Source: Rhodococcus antarcticus (GTDB lineage: Bacteria; Actinomycetota; Actinomycetes; Mycobacteriales; Mycobacteriaceae). From it: a stretch of 64,000 nucleotides of DNA. A program made the position numbers and the translations under genes. The notes under the pieces were generated by a model, which ran no database searches, was not told the DNA's origin, and saw only the letters and a program-made list of their open reading frames with translations. Shown in pieces: positions 61,727 through 64,000 of this stretch; within the stretch, counting starts at the first letter, position 1, and each line of letters starts with the position of its first letter. The stretch is from the NCBI RefSeq assembly GCF_026153295.1, contig NZ_CP110615.1, positions 2,728,001-2,792,000 of the forward strand, given 5' to 3'.

Positions 61727-62575
61727 TCAGCGTGGCTGCTGCACCCCGTCCGCGGCGAGGGTGCGGGTGCCGCAGGTGACCTCCTGCGCGGTGAGCACGG
61801 CCGGGTCGGCCGGCCCACGCCCGCGGACGTCCACGCTGTCGCTGGGGCCGTTGGTCGCGCGGGTGCCGTCCAGCTCCACCGCCGTGCGGTCCACCGAGAC
61901 GGCCGTGCTCCTGGTGGGGTCGAGGTTGAGCTTCAGCCCCACGAGACCTCGTCCGGACGCGCCCGCCACGGTGGAGCAGCCGACCCCGGTGCCGTAGCTG
62001 CCGAAGCCGAGGTCGAACGTGTACTGGCCGCCCTGCGCGTTGGTGGCCGGGGTGAGGTGGCAGCCGTCGACCACGAACAGGTTGGCCTGGCGCCCGTCGC
62101 TGGCCAGGGCCACGATCTCGCCGGCCCCGGTGGCGTCGGCGACGAGCACGCTCTTCGCGATCGGGCTGCCCGAGGCGAAGCGGGCGCCGAAGGTCGACCC
62201 CGACGCGGTGGTGATCCCCAGCAGCACCCGGCCGTCGGCGTCGGTCTGGATCCACTGGGTGTCGGGCCGGCCGTCCCCGTCCACGTCGATGGTCGGGCTG
62301 CTGACCGCACCGGCCGGCACGCCCGTGCCGTCCGGGGTGCAGCCCTGCGACGGCGAGCGCGTGGCGCCGCCACCCGGCGTGCCGGTCTCCTCGCCCGTCG
62401 AGCTCGCGGCCGCTGCCGTGCTCGGGGCCGGGGCGGCGACGGTTCTGCTGGCGGGGGTGACGGTCGGGACGACGGGAGCACCGTCGCCGCCACCGCCCGA
62501 GCACCCCGCCAGCAGCAGGGTCCCGGCGGCTCCCAGGACCAGCACGCCCGTCCGGGTCTTCCTCGTCGTCTGCAC
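61727..62575 (-). CDS. Secreted lipoprotein of unknown function
   Basis: The 282-residue protein has a signal peptide with lipobox GTLLLAGCSGG, a Pro/Ala/Thr/Ser linker, and a mature domain with DVDGDGRPDTQW and a repeating beta pattern, resembling FG-GAP/integrin-like or VCBS-type segments (DVDGDGRPD). That points to a surface-exposed, possibly calcium-binding beta domain, but no family is certain. GGAGG precedes the GTG. Confidence 0.8.
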   Translation of the reverse strand: MQTTRKTRTGVLVLGAAGTLLLAGCSGGGGDGAPVVPTVTPASRTVAAPAPSTAAAASSTGEETGTPGGGATRSPSQGCTPDGTGVPAGAVSSPTIDVDGDGRPDTQWIQTDADGRVLLGITTASGSTFGARFASGSPIAKSVLVADATGAGEIVALASDGRQANLFVVDGCHLTPATNAQGGQYTFDLGFGSYGTGVGCSTVAGASGRGLVGLKLNLDPTRSTAVSVDRTAVELDGTRATNGPSDSVDVRGRGPADPAVLTAQEVTCGTRTLAADGVQQPR

Positions 62576-62672
62576 GTCGAACCTCCGCCGCTCGCGGGCC
62601 GCGCCGTCCGCGCCCTCACCTCCTGGACGCCCCGGCACCGTTGTGGGTTGGGACGTTCTCGGCGGAGCGGGC

Positions 62673-62840
62673 TCAGGAGTGGATCGAGCCGCGGCTGCCG
62701 CCGCCGACGGCCACCGCGTCCGCCCCGCACAGCTCGGCGACCACCGTGGCCAGGGCCGCTCGGACCGCCCCGTCGCCGGTGGTGGCCAGGCCGATGCCCC
62801 GGCTCGCCCCGGTGACGAGCGCACGGCGGCCGTCCGGTGG
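62673..62840 (-). pseudogene. Fragment of a short-chain dehydrogenase
   Basis: The stretch RRALVTGASRGIGLA is the perfect NAD-binding start (TGASRGIG) of classical SDR enzymes, but the following residues (TTGDGAVRAALATVV...) do not continue an SDR and the frame ends after about 50 residues. No start codon lies in a sensible place. It looks like the 5' relic of a lost SDR gene. Confidence 0.45.
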
Positions 62841-62945
62841 AGGAGCGGGGCCGGCTCCTGGCGGCCACCGGTGCGCACACCTCTGCGAGGATGTCGTCAT
62901 GACCCTCTCCCCGCTGCAGGTGCCCGCCCCGGCCAGGACCGCGCT

Positions 62946-63038
62946 GTGATCATCACCGGACTTATCGTCGTCGGGCTGACGATCCTCGTGGTCGTGGTGA
63001 TGATCGCGTCGCTGTTCGTGCTGTCGCTGCGCGACTGA
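62946..63038 (+). CDS. Tiny single-helix membrane protein
   Basis: The 30-residue ORF MIITGLIVVGLTILVVVVMIASLFVLSLRD is one hydrophobic helix ending in a charged Arg-Asp. Its GTG start overlaps the TGA of a preceding 16-codon ORF (ATG 62899, with GAGG upstream), a coupling arrangement. It precedes the next gene by 19 bases. Small proteins of this kind are common in actinobacteria but unannotated. Confidence 0.5.
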   Translation: MIITGLIVVGLTILVVVVMIASLFVLSLRD

Positions 63039-63057
63039 GCCCCGCACGAGCACGCGG

Positions 63058-63729
63058 GTGAGCACGCCACCGGTGCCCGCGTGGCGGCGGGAGACCCCCG
63101 GGGAGAACCGGCTCGCCGCGGCGGGCGCAGTGCTGGTGGCCGTCGTGCTGCAGCTGCTCGTGGCGCAGCAGTTCAGCCTCGTCGAGCCACGCTGGCTGCT
63201 GCCGGCCCTCGAGCTGGTGCTGCTCGGCGTCCTGCTCGTGCTCAACCCGCGCCGGCTCACCCGGCACGTCGTGCTGGCCCGGCGCCTCAACGTGCTGCTC
63301 GTGGCGCTGATCTCGCTGGACAACGGGGCGAGCGCGGTGCTGCTGGACGCCGGGATCGTCAACGGCACCGTCGGTGACTCGGCCGGCGCGCTGCTCGCCT
63401 CCGCCCTGGCGATCTACCTCACCAACGTCATCGCCTTCGCGACCTGGTACTGGGAGATCGACCGGGGCGGACCTTTCGCGCGCGCCGCGGGTGAGGACCC
63501 CTACCCGGACTTCCTGTTCGCCCAGATGACGCAGCCGCACCTGGCCGCCGCGGACTGGGAGCCGACGTTCGTCGACTACCTGTACCTGAGCCTGACCAAC
63601 GCGACCGCGTTCTCCCCCACCGACACCCTGCCCCTGACCCGCGGCGTCAAGCTCCTCATGGCCCTGCAGAGCCTGGTCGCGCTGACCACCACGGCGCTCG
63701 TGGTGGCCCGGGCGGTCAACGTCCTCTGA
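63058..63729 (+). CDS. Multi-pass membrane protein (channel-like C-terminus)
   Basis: The 223-residue protein has six hydrophobic segments. The C-terminal segment has DYLYLSLTNATAFSPTDTLPL, where T-N-A-T-A-F-S-P-T-D resembles the filter region of two-pore-helix potassium-channel-like DUF1345 proteins. Actual ion transport is not shown. The GTG at 63058 was taken. Confidence 0.65.
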   Translation: MSTPPVPAWRRETPGENRLAAAGAVLVAVVLQLLVAQQFSLVEPRWLLPALELVLLGVLLVLNPRRLTRHVVLARRLNVLLVALISLDNGASAVLLDAGIVNGTVGDSAGALLASALAIYLTNVIAFATWYWEIDRGGPFARAAGEDPYPDFLFAQMTQPHLAAADWEPTFVDYLYLSLTNATAFSPTDTLPLTRGVKLLMALQSLVALTTTALVVARAVNVL

Positions 63730-63816
63730 CCGGCGGCGCGTCGCCCGCAGCCGCGGGCACCCGGTCGACGCGGCTCGTTGGGCAGGGGGCACCGTCCGCT
63801 CCTACCGTCGGGTGTG

Positions 63817-63843
63817 CCCCTCGCTTCAGCAGCGAGGCGGGGG
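63817..63843. terminator. Weak hairpin before the last partial gene
   Basis: CCTCGCT (63819-63825) and AGCGAGG (63831-63837) pair across a five-base loop, extended by CC/GG pairs on either side of one unpaired base. It sits between convergent genes. Confidence 0.55.
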
Positions 63844-63862
63844 GCCCGCACCCACGCACGTC

Positions 63863-64000
63863 TCAGCCTGCCGCGGGCGGGCCGATGACGAGCCGGGCGG
63901 GTCCCACCCGGAGCACACCGGTGCCGAGCGGCTCGCACCGCAGCCCGCCCCGGCCACGCAGCGCCCGGTGCGCGCCGGGCGCCAGCAGGACGTCCATCCA
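63863..64000 (-). CDS. C-terminal end of an unidentified gene (partial)
   Basis: The last 45 codons of a frame entering from the right edge read WMDVLLAPGAHRALRG...ARLVIGPPAAG and stop at 63863. Good third-position GC and the convergent layout with the membrane-protein gene support coding. Too little is visible to name it. Confidence 0.5.
   Translation of the reverse strand, partial: WMDVLLAPGAHRALRGRGGLRCEPLGTGVLRVGPARLVIGPPAAG

Overview
The window is a stretch of very GC-rich chromosome with GTG starts, four-base ATGA/GTGA overlaps and dense gene packing, as in high-GC Actinomycetota. A mycobacterial-type accessory SecA2, a PaaX-type regulator, an AidB-like flavoprotein, many acyl-CoA enzymes and an AdhC-like zinc alcohol dehydrogenase suggest the order Mycobacteriales in the broad sense (Pseudonocardia, Rhodococcus or Nocardia relatives). 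I cannot name the genus from the sequence.

Layout. 1-5.7 kb: start of a Clp-family ATPase with an HspR-box-like site, a ferredoxin-reductase-like flavoprotein, a membrane-anchored HNH/Excalibur protein, a DMT permease, an alpha/beta hydrolase and a DUF4240 protein. 5.7-8.2 kb: tRNA-Arg(CCU), then a compositionally different patch with a Thr-rich, repeat-bearing surface protein and a class F-like sortase, closed by a strong hairpin. 8.2-21.9 kb: housekeeping and catabolic genes (AidB-like, PaaX-like, XRE-cupin, sulfurtransferase, acyl-CoA dehydrogenase, VOC, HAD, two paralogous NAD(P)-binding proteins, CPBP protease, Bcr/CflA efflux, phosphodiesterase-like, NUDIX, thioesterase). 22.2-25.8 kb: an ABC exporter co-directional with and just upstream of a histidine kinase/response regulator pair. 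25.9-27.7 kb: a GGDEF-EAL protein whose EAL core is read out of frame for about 55 codons.

28-35.2 kb is the most unusual region. A four-gene operon encodes a TusA-like/radical SAM fusion, a Tat/lipoprotein binding protein resembling the putative selenate-binding family, a PhnC-like ATPase and a fused double PhnE-like permease. It is flanked by a SAM methyltransferase, a DoxX-like membrane protein and a nucleoside phosphorylase. 35.2-37.6 kb looks rearranged: a methyltransferase and a short membrane protein share their start bases, followed by a Cys-rich repeat protein divergent from an ArsR regulator with twin palindromic operators.

38-46 kb: enoyl-CoA hydratase, a three-subunit molybdenum hydroxylase (L-S-M order), DUF309, a Gfo/Idh/MocA oxidoreductase and an MFS transporter with a large insertion. 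46.2-53 kb: two acetyltransferases, an epoxide hydrolase and a compact biosynthetic cluster (type III PKS, isoprenylcysteine-methyltransferase-like protein, two FAD enzymes, divergent UbiA prenyltransferase) that could make a methylated or prenylated polyketide phenol or quinone. 53-53.6 kb: a second ArsR regulator divergent from a tiny metal-binding-type protein, here His-rich. 53.6-64 kb: quinone oxidoreductase, a repeat-rich noncoding stretch, GlcD-type oxidase, HU, SecA2, Sir2 deacylase, a 28-bp-arm palindrome, AdhC-like dehydrogenase, a lipoprotein, an SDR remnant and small membrane proteins, ending in a partial gene.
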